64,000 bases of DNA from Luscinia megarhynchos (taxonomy: Eukaryota; Chordata; Aves; Passeriformes; Turdidae): assembly GCA_034336665.1 (NCBI GenBank), contig JAPFBE010000002.1:16098906-16162905 (forward strand), given 5' to 3'. The notes beneath the pieces are model-generated. The model ran no database searches, was not told the DNA's origin, and saw only the letters and a program-made list of their open reading frames with translations. The position numbers and the translations under genes are program-made. Below are positions 24,743 to 37,600 of the stretch, piece after piece; positions within the stretch are counted from its first letter, which is position 1, and each line of letters opens with the position of its first letter.

Positions 24743-27337
24743 CTACAATGGACTCCATTTCCAGAGGGAGCAAAATTACTTCTGTGTTTAACTTTGTATG
24801 AGGTTGTAAAATGGTATATGGTATTTCGAATGAAGGATGTATCATAAATTTAAAGGCTCCTAACATATGGAGAAATGGCTTTTGGCATGAAAGTTCAGTT
24901 TCTTTTTTAAAAAAGAAAACAGGAAGAAAGTTTCACACTATTAAGTGAAGCCTTATGAAAGCTAATTCTCTTTTGAATCTGTAACTCAACTCTCACTATT
25001 TTAACAGACAAACTGTTTAAGACAGCCTCAATTTTTTACAAAGAGTATTTTTGGAAGAGTAGGTGATGCCTTTCATCCTCTCTCAACTGCTGCAATCTTT
25101 TCTTTTAAATCCTTAGAAAGACTCTTTCTGTTTCCTGGACTTCACAGGAGTAAGTGAATTTTACAGGCTTGAACTCTGCAGAAATTAGGAACAGCTGAAA
25201 ATGAAGGTTTAATAGAAACATGGACAAAACTTTTGACTGGGGATTTTGTTCACATGCAGGTACAATTATTTTTAAGAAAACTGATTTTTTTATCCTATGT
25301 ATTGAAGTGTATACAAATCATAGGCAAAAATACCTTAATCCTTCATTTATTTTGCTGTCAGTCCTCAGTTGGTCAGCTCTGCACTATGTTTGTGGTGTTG
25401 GTGTTGAGCTTGTTGGACAAGGCTCTGTTATAGTGACATTTTATCCCCAGAGCAGAAAAGAAAAAACTCCAAGTTCCTTAGCACAGTAGCATTAGCTGGA
25501 ATTATCAGCATCCTAATACATTCATTTGTGAAGTGCCTGGGGCTGGTAAATCCACATACTGCTATTTCCAGCTGGGATACTATGAATTAGGTAACTGAAA
25601 TATGTCTCCTTATGAACTTTGAAGTTTTTAATTTTATTAGAAGTTTTTCCTACAGGAATCCTTACTGTACATGGTTTTAACAATAGTCATCTAATTATCA
25701 TCATACTGCAAAGTACTAAAACAAAGGTTCTTCAGAACCTCAACTTCCAGCTTTTAATTTTAATTGCAGTATCATTGCCACACGACCTGACTTACTGAGG
25801 ACCTGCCACAGATTCAGCAATTTCTGTACCAAATCCAGTGATGAAGTTGAAAAGCTTATAATTTAGTCACATTTAGTTGTAATTTAATCATATTTAAGTA
25901 GATTGTCACATAAAGAGCAAAATGTTAATTTTCATTCTTTCAGTGGCAGGAAGACAGGAATGGTTTGAAAATACAAGTCTGGACTGCTCAGTTTTACAGA
26001 TTCTTAAGGAAATGTGCAGTTATATAGACAACTATATGACTTCCATTAGCTCATGCAGATTAAAGACATAGCTTACTAAGTGCCTATTCACTGTCTATTA
26101 GCATCTAAATCTAAATTTATTACATTTATTGGCTTTTAGCACCTAAGTAATATAAAGTAGTGTTTATTGTCTTAAGTTCTGGAATTGTCTTCAGTTATGG
26201 ACTGGCATTTACATAAAAGCATTTAAAAATAAAGCATCCATTCTATATTCTATATATTCTCCATCAAACTCAAGAAAAAATGTAAACTATGGCAAGAAAG
26301 GCAGTAGTTTCCAGCATGTCATTAATGATCAGAAATTGAAAGTGAAGTCTGTATGTCATCAATTCACTCCATTCTAAACAATTACAACTTAGACTTGACT
26401 TTCATGCATTGTATTAGACTTGCAACAGATCATTCCACAACCATTCACACAAATTTAAACAGGGGTAAACAAGATATGGTTAAACAAGGCCAGCATCTGT
26501 GCCCCACCCTGCTGTCCTCCTGTCATTCTAAGCCTGTTCATAGGCTTCAATTATCTGATTTCAGTCTTCCTTCAGCTACTGTCCACTGCTCATCACCCTC
26601 TAAAGGACTCACAGTGACATCTACTGGGTTAAATTCAGACTGGTGATCACCAGGGCTCCTCAGAAATGAGAAGAAAATCTGTGGGTTTTTGACTTTCATT
26701 CTTAAGAGCACAGAAAGCAATGAAGTGAAACTACACCAAAAAGTAAGAGCAACTTCTGCTTAAAGAGATTATTTACACCTAAACCTTCTTAAGTAACTTG
26801 TATATTGTTAATCAAGCCTAGCACTAGGTAGTCTAATGTCAGGCTGTGGGTGTAGGGCTTCAGCATGTCTAATGTACATCTAGTTGAAGAATAGACACTG
26901 ATATTAACAAAAAATTTTAAAAATAATTATTGTAAGCTACACAGAACCAGTCTTCCATTCTCTTTGTAAAAGGAGGATATTATTGCAAAGATTTTCATTT
27001 ATTTTCACTTCTTAAATGCAGGTTCACTGAAAACACAGACTAAGTCATGATTAAGATAATGAAGAGTCATTGAAACTCACTTAAAATCTACTGTAAGTAA
27101 TGTATAGCTAATTAACTTAGCACTGTGGTAATAATACTGCAGAAAATGAAAGGTTTTTTTAATGTGTGTATGCATGTAGATACCTATAAACAAGTATCTG
27201 AAACTTACAGTTAGGTCTTTTTACTGGTAAAGTAATGAATATTTTGGGATAGAATTTCTGCACAGAAACCCCTTAAATGTTCTGCCCTTCTACTGATTTC
27301 ATTATTAAGGAATTCTCTTGTGCAAGTTTACTCAGAC

Positions 27338-27368
27338 ATACCATACTGTACCATACCATACCATACAT
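27338..27368. repeat. CCATA pentanucleotide repeat
   Basis: Three perfect CCATA-type units (ccataccataccatac), preceded by one imperfect unit. Confidence 0.85.
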
Positions 27369-28158
27369 ATATTAGCTTATTACAAGTTTACAGTTTTTAA
27401 CGGTTTTAATTTGATGACAAATTATTGTTGCTTTTAAGACTGGACAGCAAAATGTTGTGTGAGCAGGGCCAAAGAGGATATCCCCAGTTGCAGTCTGTCA
27501 CACTAAACAGTTCACCTCCTCTGACAATTTAATTCAGATATTAACATTCCTCACATTGTAACCCTGTATTTTGGTGACAAGAACATTCCACAGAGCAGAA
27601 GATGAAAGATAAATGGATGAGGGAATAGTTTCGAACACAAAAACCCAGGCCAGAAAGTATTTACTAAAACCCAAATGATGACAAGTCCAAATACAAAGAA
27701 TGCTGTGTTAAAAGCTGTGAACACATACAGTCTCAGACAGCTAGAGAGCATCTTTCTTTTTTCCCGAGACACCACAGCACAACAAAATTTCAGCTTCTCA
27801 GATTACTGAAAAAACAGTGCTCAGCATTGTGCATGAGTTTGCACTCCTGGTTCAGTTTGTATCCTTTTAATCTGTACTGCTGTTGGTCACAGCTGGCTCC
27901 TCATATGAATCAAAAAAATTGTATATTCAAATAACTGTATTACCTAGCCTTTAAAAAAACCTACAAAAGGCTGGAACCAGCAAATTCCTTCATAAATAAA
28001 AGGTTGGTGGCTTTCTTAAATTTCTGGGTAAATTCTCTAATTCAAAGTGGAATTCCAGTGGAAGACATACAGCTTAGTTATTTTAAGCAAAGCTGCAGAC
28101 ATTTCTATTACCATAAGAATAATCAGTATTCCAAATGTTCAGATAATGAATTAGGTGG

Positions 28159-28183
28159 AGACAGACAGATAGACAGACAGACA
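28159..28183. repeat. GACA tetranucleotide microsatellite
   Basis: Six GACA-type units with one GATA interruption. Confidence 0.9.
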
Positions 28184-30931
28184 TTTTACAGGTCAGGAAA
28201 TGGGCCAATTTCACACAGTCTTCAGGAAGAAGGTTTTTTTTCTGAGGTCATAATTATTTCTTATCAGATTTTTCTGCACCTTCCTCTACTGCTTCTCACG
28301 TTGCCTTCCAGCTGAGAAAAGTGATGGGAGTAGACAGACCACTCTCTAAGAGACAGAACATTTTTAACAACCAAACCCCAAAAATTCACTCATTTGAAGA
28401 CGTTGGTTTTAAAAATACCTGAAGGGTATGTGGCACAACTGTGCCAGCAATGCATGCCAGAGGGAGGAGGGGTGCAGGGGCCAAACTGCAACACTGCAAG
28501 AGCAGCTCAGTACCTTTGTGGGTGATGTGCTGCTGCCAGGGCTCTCCCTGGAGCCCAGACCTGGCACGAGGGGTGCTGGCCCCAGTGTGAGCTCTGCTGC
28601 TCTGCCCTGGGGAAAGGGCAGCCAAAGAGGTGGTTGAAGCTGATTCAAACACTGCCTAAAATTAGCATGTTCAGGATTTCAGAGAGGGCAACTGAACCAC
28701 ACTTAAAAAACACACGTGTGCAAGTACGTCACTTTTCTTCCCCTCCTGACTCTGCCTTAAAAATAGGCTGACAAGAAAGATTCTGAATTATCATGAGAAA
28801 AACCTTCATGGCTGGCCAGGTGAGCAGATGGATGAAATCACATTTTTTAAGTGTAGGACTGCTCGCTGAATTTCCGTGTATAATTGTAAATGCCCTCTGT
28901 TATGCAGCAACTGGAGAGGCCAGACTGGTTTGGCTGCAGCAAATGCACCTTTACCAGGGATTTAATTACCCTGATTCTTGGAGAGGTCTCTAGTGCTGAA
29001 CTTTGTGCTGCACTGCTGGTTTTGCTATGGGTACCTGAGCCAGAACCATTTTTCACCACCAAGTCGTTTTTTGGTTTGGGGCTCCAGTTAAAGAAAGAAA
29101 TGGTATGTCCTTTATTTCAGGGGGAAAAAAAAGGCATTGTAGCCATATAATTAAATTCCATGAAGAATTTCAAGGATTATGTAGCAAATCCTGCAGAATG
29201 TCTGAGCTCTTATTTCCAAAATAGAGTATTTCATGTATTAAGTAATTACTGTGCTGAGCAAAGAACATACTTCAGGGAATGTATAATATATTCATACTAT
29301 GGTCAAACAGGCCTATACATGATATACAAAAAGGGAAAGCCTCTCTCTTTCTCAATCAAATAGTCTTGAAGTAAAAGGAAAGAATTCTTTCAACAAATGT
29401 TTGAAGTGGCTTCCTTCGACCCTGTGTTACTGAAAATTCACTTAACATTCAAAACATTTCCCATTGCACTATAACCACAAATTCAACTTTTAATGCATGC
29501 AATTGCGAGTATCAATTTATCAATCAATAAAATGTTTTCAGTCGCTAGTAAATGGAAGTATCTGTTCACCTGCAGTTTGTGGAACTCACAAAAATGTCAA
29601 ATGCTACAGAATATTGCTTTAAAAAGTGACAAATTTTCTGTCATGTGAAGACTGAAAATATTAATAAAAATTGTTCCTCCATAAGAAAAAGACAGTAATT
29701 TCCCCTGCTACTTATCTTCTGTGTTATTTATCTGGTACCTCAAATTGTGATGGGAGACATATTTTTTGCTTACGAAAAAGGAGAACAGGAGAATATTGAA
29801 GAAGACCAAAAAAGGGAAAAATGCAGGTTTCTTTCTACCTAGTGCACTACTGAATCACAGCAGCTGAATCATATTCCCAGCATTATTCAGAATTTGATTC
29901 AAGGTGATTCGCTTATTCTGCCAGTGGTTGTCATATGGGAACAAGTGCATTCATCTTTCTTTCCCCTTATAGTTTAAATAAAGACTCCCACAGCTTTCTT
30001 TTTTCCAAGCCTCATCCACAATCTAATAAGCTATTCCACTGGAGGGAGAAAAATACACCAAGGTGAGGCAGCACAATTCATCTCCTCACAGAGGAATGTG
30101 AGGAAAGGAAAAATGCCATCACTGCACTGAGACATGCTGACATCTCTAACAGGCCTAATGCACAATCCTGTTCTCCAGCTCACTGGCTCTGGTGCAGGCA
30201 CATCTTTCTTATCATGCTGAGCAAGTCACTCATGAACCTGGTTTGGCCCTCTTTGACTATCCTTGATCTCATCTCCTCTTCAGCAGAATCTTCTTGGGAT
30301 GTAGGAAGGGCAGAATTCCAGTTTTTAGCAAATACATCCATTCTGAAAATATTCTCATCATTAATGAAGAAGTAGAACAGGTCAAGATGAATAATGTTTT
30401 TAATTTCTGTATGTTCTCCATCTGCAGATTTATCCCAGTTATTTGTGAAGGAGGACAGAATTCCATGTGGAAGATGATTAAGCTCCTTGCATAGCACACA
30501 GCAAAATATTTGTGATTTGTGTGGCATGTTAGTGATTTAATTTCTATGAAATATGCATCCCAAAACTTGGACCATTTCATGCACAACTATTTTCAAAGAA
30601 GCACTACACTTGACTGCATTTTTTCTAGGCAAACAGCTGTTTTTCTGGTATTTTCAATCTTGTCATATTTATCTGTGAAAGTGATAAAGTTAAACTGCAT
30701 AACACTTTGTGAAAAATTCAGCAGCAATTTATCCTTAGCATATGCTTGTCATTTCTTTCAGTGGAAGTTTTTCCAGTGTTTCTGGCTCCCTTGGACTAGC
30801 TCTTAAAATTTTTATCTCTGTATCTTTTCCCTGTACAAGAATTAAAAAGCTTTGGAAAAGAAAGGATAAGAAGCTGAGATGACAAAATAGACACAATAAT
30901 TCAGTAAAGAAAGAAGACTTTAATTCCTTAC

Positions 30932-31036
30932 CAAATTCTTCTTCTCCATCCTGGTCATCTATTAAGCCTACTGAGACTCCCAAATCCATGCACTTCTTGC
31001 TATGTGCCTTTGACTTCATATGCTTTGTTAAGTTTC
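30932..31036 (-). CDS. HIVEP1: HIVEP1 exon completing the second ZAS-C zinc finger
   Basis: A short 105-bp exon with acceptor at 31037-31038 (ctcaag) and donor GT at 30931-30930 (TTG|GTAAGG). It enters and leaves in phase 1. It encodes [15 protein letters not shown] followed by [15 protein letters not shown] and EEEF. The His residues of [11 protein letters not shown] are the zinc-ligand histidines of the second C2H2 finger of ZAS-C; its two cysteines are in the preceding exon. The exon therefore supplies half of a DNA-binding finger and a short acidic linker. Skipping it would keep the reading frame, because 105 is divisible by 3, but would destroy the finger. Confidence is high because the sequence is nearly identical to the human family member and the phases close on both sides. 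Confidence 0.96.
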
Positions 31037-33042
31037 CTTGAGGAAAAAGAAAATAAAAATTACCTGTTCTGTGAGTACACAAATGTCTACAAATATATGC
31101 TCAACATGTCCATCTCTTCTTCAGGTACATTTATATCAGCTGTATAATTTGATTTTACACTTGCTAGAACCTTGTCCCTCAATGCAAGCTGTCAAGGGCT
31201 GCAGCAGATTCTCCATCCTGAATGCTACCAGCTCACTGTCAACATTTCAGGAAGTTTTTTATTGCAATAAAATAGAATAGGATGGAAATTCTACATGATA
31301 ATGTATTTTGTACTGGTGTAAGAGTTCCTCCTTTGTTCATGGCAAAGTTAAAAAGGGGTGATTCAAAGTCATGTTGACAGAAAACTATCACGTGAAACTG
31401 AAGTTTGTATCTTGCAGCTCTTCCAGTATTTGATGAATTCTATTTTTAGTATAAACATTTTCAATGCCAACTTAAGCAAACATGTTAATTTTATTCAAAA
31501 TCAGAGCATGAACATACTTGATCTGAATCTCAAAAGTGAAAGTGTAGCTGAGAGGCCCCCCAGGCTCCTCTCTCCTTGTCCTTTAAAAAAATACGGTAAA
31601 TATCATCAAGAAATGGCTAAGAGTGGCTCAGATCTGTAAATTATATTTATGAAATGCATGTTACTACAAATAACTGCCCACCTTAAACTTCACAAAAAAT
31701 GTTTCTTTGAGGTATTTAAACAGGAAAAATTGAAGTGTAATGCTGACTCTTCTATGGTTATGGAGTACTTTATTTCTGCTTTGAAATGAGGGGGATAACT
31801 CATGCCAAGTGTTGAAATAATTGTTGTGAATATATTGACTCACAGATAGCAAATTTTCCAGTTTTTGCACACTTGAGGAAGCTGCTGGCTACACTATCCT
31901 CTCATGAAGCGTGGCTTACCAAACACCAAGCACCCAACTGTGTGACCTGACTGCCAGCAGTAATGGCAAGAGCCAGGCACAGCAAATGCAGAAGAGGATG
32001 TGAATACAAGTATGCTACAACTGAAACCAGGGAGAACTTCACATGGGCAGAACTTCATTACTTGAAATTGGCCAGCACCCCTCCTCTGCAAACACTATAA
32101 TGAGAATTCACTGGGTTTGCACTCCAGCATTTCATGGTAAAGGCAATAGGATGACCCAGCCTGTCAGGATGCAGTGTGAGTTTTGACACATCTGAAGCCT
32201 GTTCATCCCACTTGGCACAGCATTGGGTTATTTCTTGGAAGTCTTCCACTCAACCACTGAGTACTCTCAAACCCACTAAAAACACAAATGTTCCTGAGGT
32301 TACAGCTGGGGGGGGGGGGGGTGGATTGTTGCTAAATGGTGTTCAAAGCCAAGAAGAATTTTACTGCTTAGAATTTTTTTTCTGAAATTATTTTGGCTGT
32401 GAACTTTTCCTGTCTATTTCATTTGAGTCGTGGATATACCACTGTTTAATATACTGCCTGCATAAACTGAGATGCATTTAAATATCTAAAGGTATAAACA
32501 GGATTTAAAAAGTAGATATCTAACTCTGAGTCTTAGAAGATCAAGTGGAAAGTGAACCTTTGTCCTTCAAGGGTTAAAAAAAAAGAATTTCAATATAATA
32601 ATTTATTTAAGGCCAATTTCTTTCCTAGAGCAACTGGTTGAGTGCCAATAGGAGTACAATATACATCCATCTCCTACCTCCAAGAGACAGTGTAAGGGAC
32701 TTAAAATTCTGTGTCCCATGTCTATCTAGAATGAGCACCATCTCATTTGTCTTCTCCTAACTTTCGTCACGCTTCCATGATCTCCCTCTTCCACACCTTT
32801 CTCACTCACTGTGGCATGCCAGACACTTCATTGGTATGAAGATGTGATCACATGAGTAAGTATACAGAAGACAAAGGAAAAGCAGGAAATAAGAAATTAC
32901 AAATATTTGAAGCATTAGACAATAAAACTCCACAAAGAAGGAACCTCTTTAGCTCATGAGCAGCCAACTGTGAGAAGAACAGAATTCTACTTTAAAGTAG
33001 AAAGAAAAAGAGGGAAAAACAAAGCCAGTAAAGAAGTCCTAC
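31037..33042 (-). other. HIVEP1: HIVEP1 intron splitting ZAS-C finger 2 (2.0 kb, phase 1)
   Basis: The donor is GTAGGA at 33042 and the acceptor ctcaag at 31037. The intron falls between the zinc-ligand cysteines and histidines of the second ZAS-C finger. It contains a 14-base homopolymer of G at 32308-32321 and otherwise nothing I can name. Confidence 0.92.
32308..32321. repeat. Poly-G run (14 bases)
   Basis: Uninterrupted G on the + strand, hence C in HIVEP1 pre-mRNA. Run length is liable to sequencing error. Confidence 0.9.
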
Positions 33043-33218
33043 CTTTAGTTTTGAAGGAAAAGTTGCAGTAATTGCAGTGGTAAGGACGGACGTCGGTGTG
33101 TGTGCGAATGTGCTTCTTCAGCATGCTGGGCTTCTTGCAACGTATTCCACATTCCTCGCAGATGTACTTCCCTCTCCCTCTCCCTCTCACATACACATAG
33201 TCTTCGTTGGACTTGTAC
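33043..33218 (-). CDS. HIVEP1: HIVEP1 exon with ZAS-C zinc finger 1 and the start of finger 2
   Basis: 176 bp; acceptor AG at 33219-33220 (gttactag) and donor GT at 33042-33041 (AAAG|GTAGGA). It enters in phase 2 and leaves in phase 1, with 58 whole codons. It encodes [16 protein letters not shown], the hallmark block before ZAS-C, then finger 1 ([21 protein letters not shown]), linker TDVRPYH and the cysteine half of finger 2 ([11 protein letters not shown]). Family knowledge: ZAS finger pairs bind NF-kappaB-like GGGACTTTCC-type enhancers, and Schnurri proteins act with Smads in BMP signalling. The open frame continues upstream into intron (an apparent Met at 33247), but the family alignment and the splice site place the true exon start at 33218. 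Confidence 0.97.
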
Positions 33219-34563
33219 CTAGTAACAGTACCATAAGAGTAAGGCAAGCAGTTGAAATGGGAAAGAGTTCAGCTAGAAACCCTCATCTCCCAGAATTTTT
33301 AAAATAACACATTAGATGAAAATCAATGACTAACAAAACCAATCATGCTATTTTTCTGCTCACTCCTGCATGTATTTGTTAAATTAATATCTATATTTAT
33401 CACTAGCTAGTCATAGATTTGTTTAGGAACAGCAGCTAATCTTTTTTAATAAAGGTACTGTTGATACCAAGCATTTAAAGATTTCAGATTTCCTCTTAGC
33501 AACACAGGAACATATCTTTTAAAGGTGTCAGTTCTTGGAAGCAGGTTTGACCACCAAAGAGCATCTTTGCCACTCTGCCTTGTGCAGAAAAGGAATAACA
33601 TTAGTTACAACGATGGGAAAGTCTTTAAAATTCCCTATCAATGTCCTCTGGACTCAGCCTATGGGGACTGTCTCTGGATGGAAAAAGTAATTTGGGATTC
33701 AACTACACCCTTCATATTTCCACTCAAGGATGCCAATTGTTGTGTTTAGCTTTTGTGACCTGGTCCTTGCAATGTCTAGATCTGAGTAGAGACAATATTT
33801 TACAGCAATATTTTACCTGGGCAGCTGGTAATGATTTAACTGTTGGCCTAGACAAGATTCAAACTGGGAACCAGTAACTAAAGCCCGGCAGCCCCATCAA
33901 GACTAATCAAATATGCATTATTTGTGCTACAAAATTATACAGGTGTCACTGGCACTTTCCTATTTAAAAATCTGTTTTATAAGATGTTGTACATAGTGCA
34001 ACACCGTGGCTTAAGCAACTGTTATTTATATCAGGCAACAGATTTAAAGTATTATGGTGCAGGGAGGAGGGCTCTCAGTAAATATTTCCATGGCACTTTT
34101 CAAATCAGAGCTCTCCAGCCTGTGTATGCCACAGCAAGCTGCCAGACAGAGACAGCACCGCAGGCTGCTGCTTAGCCCCTGGACTATTTCCTCTCCAGCT
34201 ACAGTTATACAACCTTGCTGCAGAATAGGTATTATTCATCATATAAGAGAAACACAGGAACAGAATTTACATCTCTGGCTGTATCTAGCTGCCTTAAGTG
34301 CTGATTAATGCTCGTTCCCTGGGAAAAAAAATGCATTGCACTGCCTACTGTTTTTTATTTTATTATCCCTTCTCATAACTCTCATGGCTCCATGCTACTG
34401 ATGACTTTCCATTTTTCTTGGAAACATAAACCAACATTCACAGACTGCAATATGGCAACTGTTGTTTAAAATAAATCAATCAAGAAGTAACATCTCTGAG
34501 AAGCCTAGAATCTAGGAAAAATATCTTCTTGATGATATCTAATATACAAAGTACAATACTTGC
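33219..34563 (-). other. HIVEP1: HIVEP1 GC-AG intron (1.35 kb, phase 2)
   Basis: The 5' end on the minus strand reads GCAAGT (34563-34558) and the 3' end gttactag (33219 side). The phase-2 join restores IFDGG-YKSNED, which is conserved in HIVEP1, so the junction is well fixed. GC donors are a small known minority of vertebrate spliceosomal introns and usually sit in an otherwise near-perfect donor, as here. Confidence 0.88.
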
Positions 34564-34697
34564 CCTCCATCAAATATTTTAACTCTTCTTGGTACAGTTT
34601 TGATAAAGGAGTTTTCTTTATCATGCTCAGTGCTTGATTCAGAGTTTTCTTTATTGCTGAATTCAGTTGGAGTCAATTTTTTCCTGTTTAATGCTCG
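34564..34697 (-). CDS. HIVEP1: HIVEP1 short linker exon ending at a GC donor
   Basis: 134 bp, too short and stop-bounded to stand out as an ORF, recovered by splice phase and homology. The acceptor AG is at 34698-34699 (tttctttcag). It starts in phase 0 with [20 protein letters not shown] and ends [12 protein letters not shown] plus GG of a split glycine codon. Human HIVEP1 has the matching RALGNQK start and PRRIKIFDGGYKSNE end. Joining to the exon at 33218 gives IFDGG-YKSNED in frame. The only donor that fits is GC at 34563-34562 in the context AGG|GCAAGT. This is the strong consensus expected of GC-AG introns. The exon links the giant exon to ZAS-C and contains a basic PRRVK patch. Confidence 0.92.
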
Positions 34698-37600
34698 CTG
34701 AAAGAAAATGAGATATGCTTATCATTAAAATTAGTGCCTTTCATATGCTATTCAAACATTCAAGTTATGGTGAATAAAAGCATCATACAAGCCACAATTC
34801 TAATAACTGATTTTTAAAGCTGTTAAGAGACATGAAACAAAAAATATCTTTTGCTAAACTTCTTGCCTACTATACATTGCCTGTTTGTGGACTGCTGAAT
34901 CTATACAGAGAATATGGCCTTGTAGGAAACCAGGAATGCTTTGAGTCTGAAGTAAGACATTCTTTTTCCTTTTTCTGGGAAGTTGTAAGTGATGCTTTTT
35001 AGCTCACAAATAGCCCTTAGAGAAAGATGTGTACAATCAAACCAAAGTACTCCTGAACAGCAGCAGCTGGACCAACCTGTCTGCTGACCCAGGACACAGC
35101 AATGCCTCATGGCCAGCAGGAGCTGCCTTCCCACAGCACAGCAGAGTGAAGAGTGGGAAGGGGGGTGTACCTAGGGAGGTTATTAACAGGTAACATTTCT
35201 GAGTGCTAATATTTTTTCAAGAACTACAGCTCTTTTGCTCTGGAGACTGACTGTTCCCAATTTGGTGAGGTTATTAACAGGGGTTCCAGAACCCTTCAAA
35301 AGCAAGACTCCACACTTAAATTCCTACTGCCAGACCAAATTACAAGAAAAAGCATACAGTTGTCTAGTAGAACAAGATTATATTTTTCATTTTCCCTGAT
35401 TATTAGTCAAGGAACTTTTTTTTTTGTTTGTTTTAAGGAGGATGAGTTCCCCCAACATTTGCCAATTAAAATCTACTTCCAACCCTAGGATATTTATAAA
35501 ATGGGCAACAATGAAGGAATGATCCAATTAGCCAGCAATTATTACTGTTATATTTATAAACTGTTCTACCCACGTAGCTGGCACATTTACCTCATTTGCT
35601 CATATTGATAAGTGAATAAAATGATGAGAGAAAAAAAAAAGTCTGGCCTTATGTTTTTCACTCATTATAAAATTTAATGCTGTAAGCTTGTGAATTCTTG
35701 GCAAGAGGAATGACTTCACTGGCTGGCTTAAAATGACTGATCAATTATGCTGGCTGTTACATACATTGAAGGATGACATCATTCTGGCACCTGGTCCTTT
35801 GCTGTTGTCCTTCATGCAGCCTCAGACACTGTCTTCACTTCTAATTCCCACATGATAAGGAATTAACACAGATCAGAGGAAAAGCATCTTCCTATTCAAC
35901 TGAAAGTCCCAGGAAGCTGCACATGCACAAGCACTGCCCCAACCTGCACCCCCTCAAACAGCCCTTTGGATTGATTCAGGCTGCATTTTCAAATGTCTGA
36001 GCACCAAAGCACACATGACAACTCTGCCTGTGTGTAGGAAGGAAGAAATTTCACCCTGCATGTTTTAACAGCACCCATACAAGGTGAAAGGAGATGATGT
36101 TCTGGATGAGAAATATCAGAAGTGAAGCCTGCTCCAATAATTGCAACTCAGCCATTCTGCAGGTTCCTATACACTACCTGGCACATGAACTGCTTTTGTT
36201 TCCACTGCAAACAAAGAGTAACAAGGTGACATTTGTAGCCTAACAGGAAGAGAGCTGTGGAAAATACAGAATACACACAATAAACCAACCACATAAATAT
36301 TCCCAGAAGCTGAAATAATGCAATCTTTAAGTGTCTGATCTTTCAATACTATATACCAATTACTTTTTTCCAGATTTAATTGTAAGTAGTGAAAACACAA
36401 AGTTTTTAAACATGTGTCTATGTACAGATATAAGACAGTCCAACTTATGTATTAAAATTATTTACCTCCCCTGCTGTACTTTAGTTTACTGTTTACTTGC
36501 TGCTTTAGGAAATTGTTTCAGTGTCTTGGACATGCAAAATGCTGGTATCAGAGTAAAAGAAACATTGAGTTTCTGTCACAGAAATCTATAGAAATGCTCA
36601 CTGACAATGAAAAAAAGCAGTCTGTTTAGGTTTTTCTGAAAAATTTCAAATTGATGGCGAAAATGACTTGGGCCCTCTGTACATTTTAAAGAGTAACCAG
36701 TCTCTAAGGAGCACAGGTTTCTTGTGTGGAAATCCTTTAATGCACCTCACCCAAAATCCCCCACCAAGCCCCACATGAACTGGTGGAAAGGGCAGAAAAA
36801 AAGCAGTGCTGTAAATGTTCATCTCTATGATTACTTCTGCCTTCTGTTTCTAACAGAGAAATTTGTCTCTCTACTCCCATAGAGACAAGGACCATGATTC
36901 ATTTCTACTTTACCCATTTTGCTCCAATTTAACTCCACTGTCCTCAATTACTGGTATAAAACCGAAAAAAAAATTCTCTTAGGGCTGCCCAGAGACCAGA
37001 GTTCAACAGATACTTCTGGTACTTTACAACATCCTTTGGAAAAAAAAATGTTTGCAGCCTGAATCATCAAAGTTATAAATTTCAGATTAGAATATTCATC
37101 AAACATTTTTCCCACTGGCACACAGCCACTTGGGGAAAATGTTTCTAATATCTTTAACCTTTTACTAGTTTACACATAAAAATCTTCTACATTTAACTAT
37201 TTTCCAGTGGTGAGCTGGATGGTTGTGGCATATCATCCAAGAAAGGAAAGCTTTCCATAGCTAGGAGAAACTTTCCATTCTTTAACCTATTCTTGCTCAA
37301 AAATCACCACCCTGGAATACTGCACACTCTACTGATTCACTTTAGTGAGAAGAGCCAAGATCAATGCAGAGGCTTGAGAAAGAACTCCTGATGTAACACC
37401 AGTGAATTCAATAAGGAAAACTGGTGAAAAGTAGTAATAAATGGAACAATAAAATAAAAAGAGGAGGGACATAAAATAAGCCTTTTCCATGCAGGTGAAA
37501 CCTCCTGTAACATTTTAACATGCTGCACTCATTCCAGGAGCTTCTTTCACAATAACATTTTGTGGTTTGTTTTCTGAATCACTGGAACGTGGCAACTTCA

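Larger units (their letters stand above)
20218..30931 (-). other. HIVEP1: HIVEP1 intron between finger exon and acidic exon (10.7 kb, phase 1)
   Basis: The largest intron fully inside the window. The donor is GTAAGG at 30931 and the acceptor tttgcag at 20218. It holds a degenerate CR1 copy at 21.97-23.58 kb on the opposite strand, a TA-rich microsatellite at 24679, a CCATA-type repeat at 27338, a GACA repeat at 28159, a GC-rich patch at 28420-28640 and a possible conserved non-coding segment at 29390-29560. I found no additional exon. The flanking exon phases already close without one. Confidence 0.88.

Noticed and set aside
24679..28183. CRISPR-like or satellite array
   Set aside because: These are simple vertebrate microsatellites without spacers.
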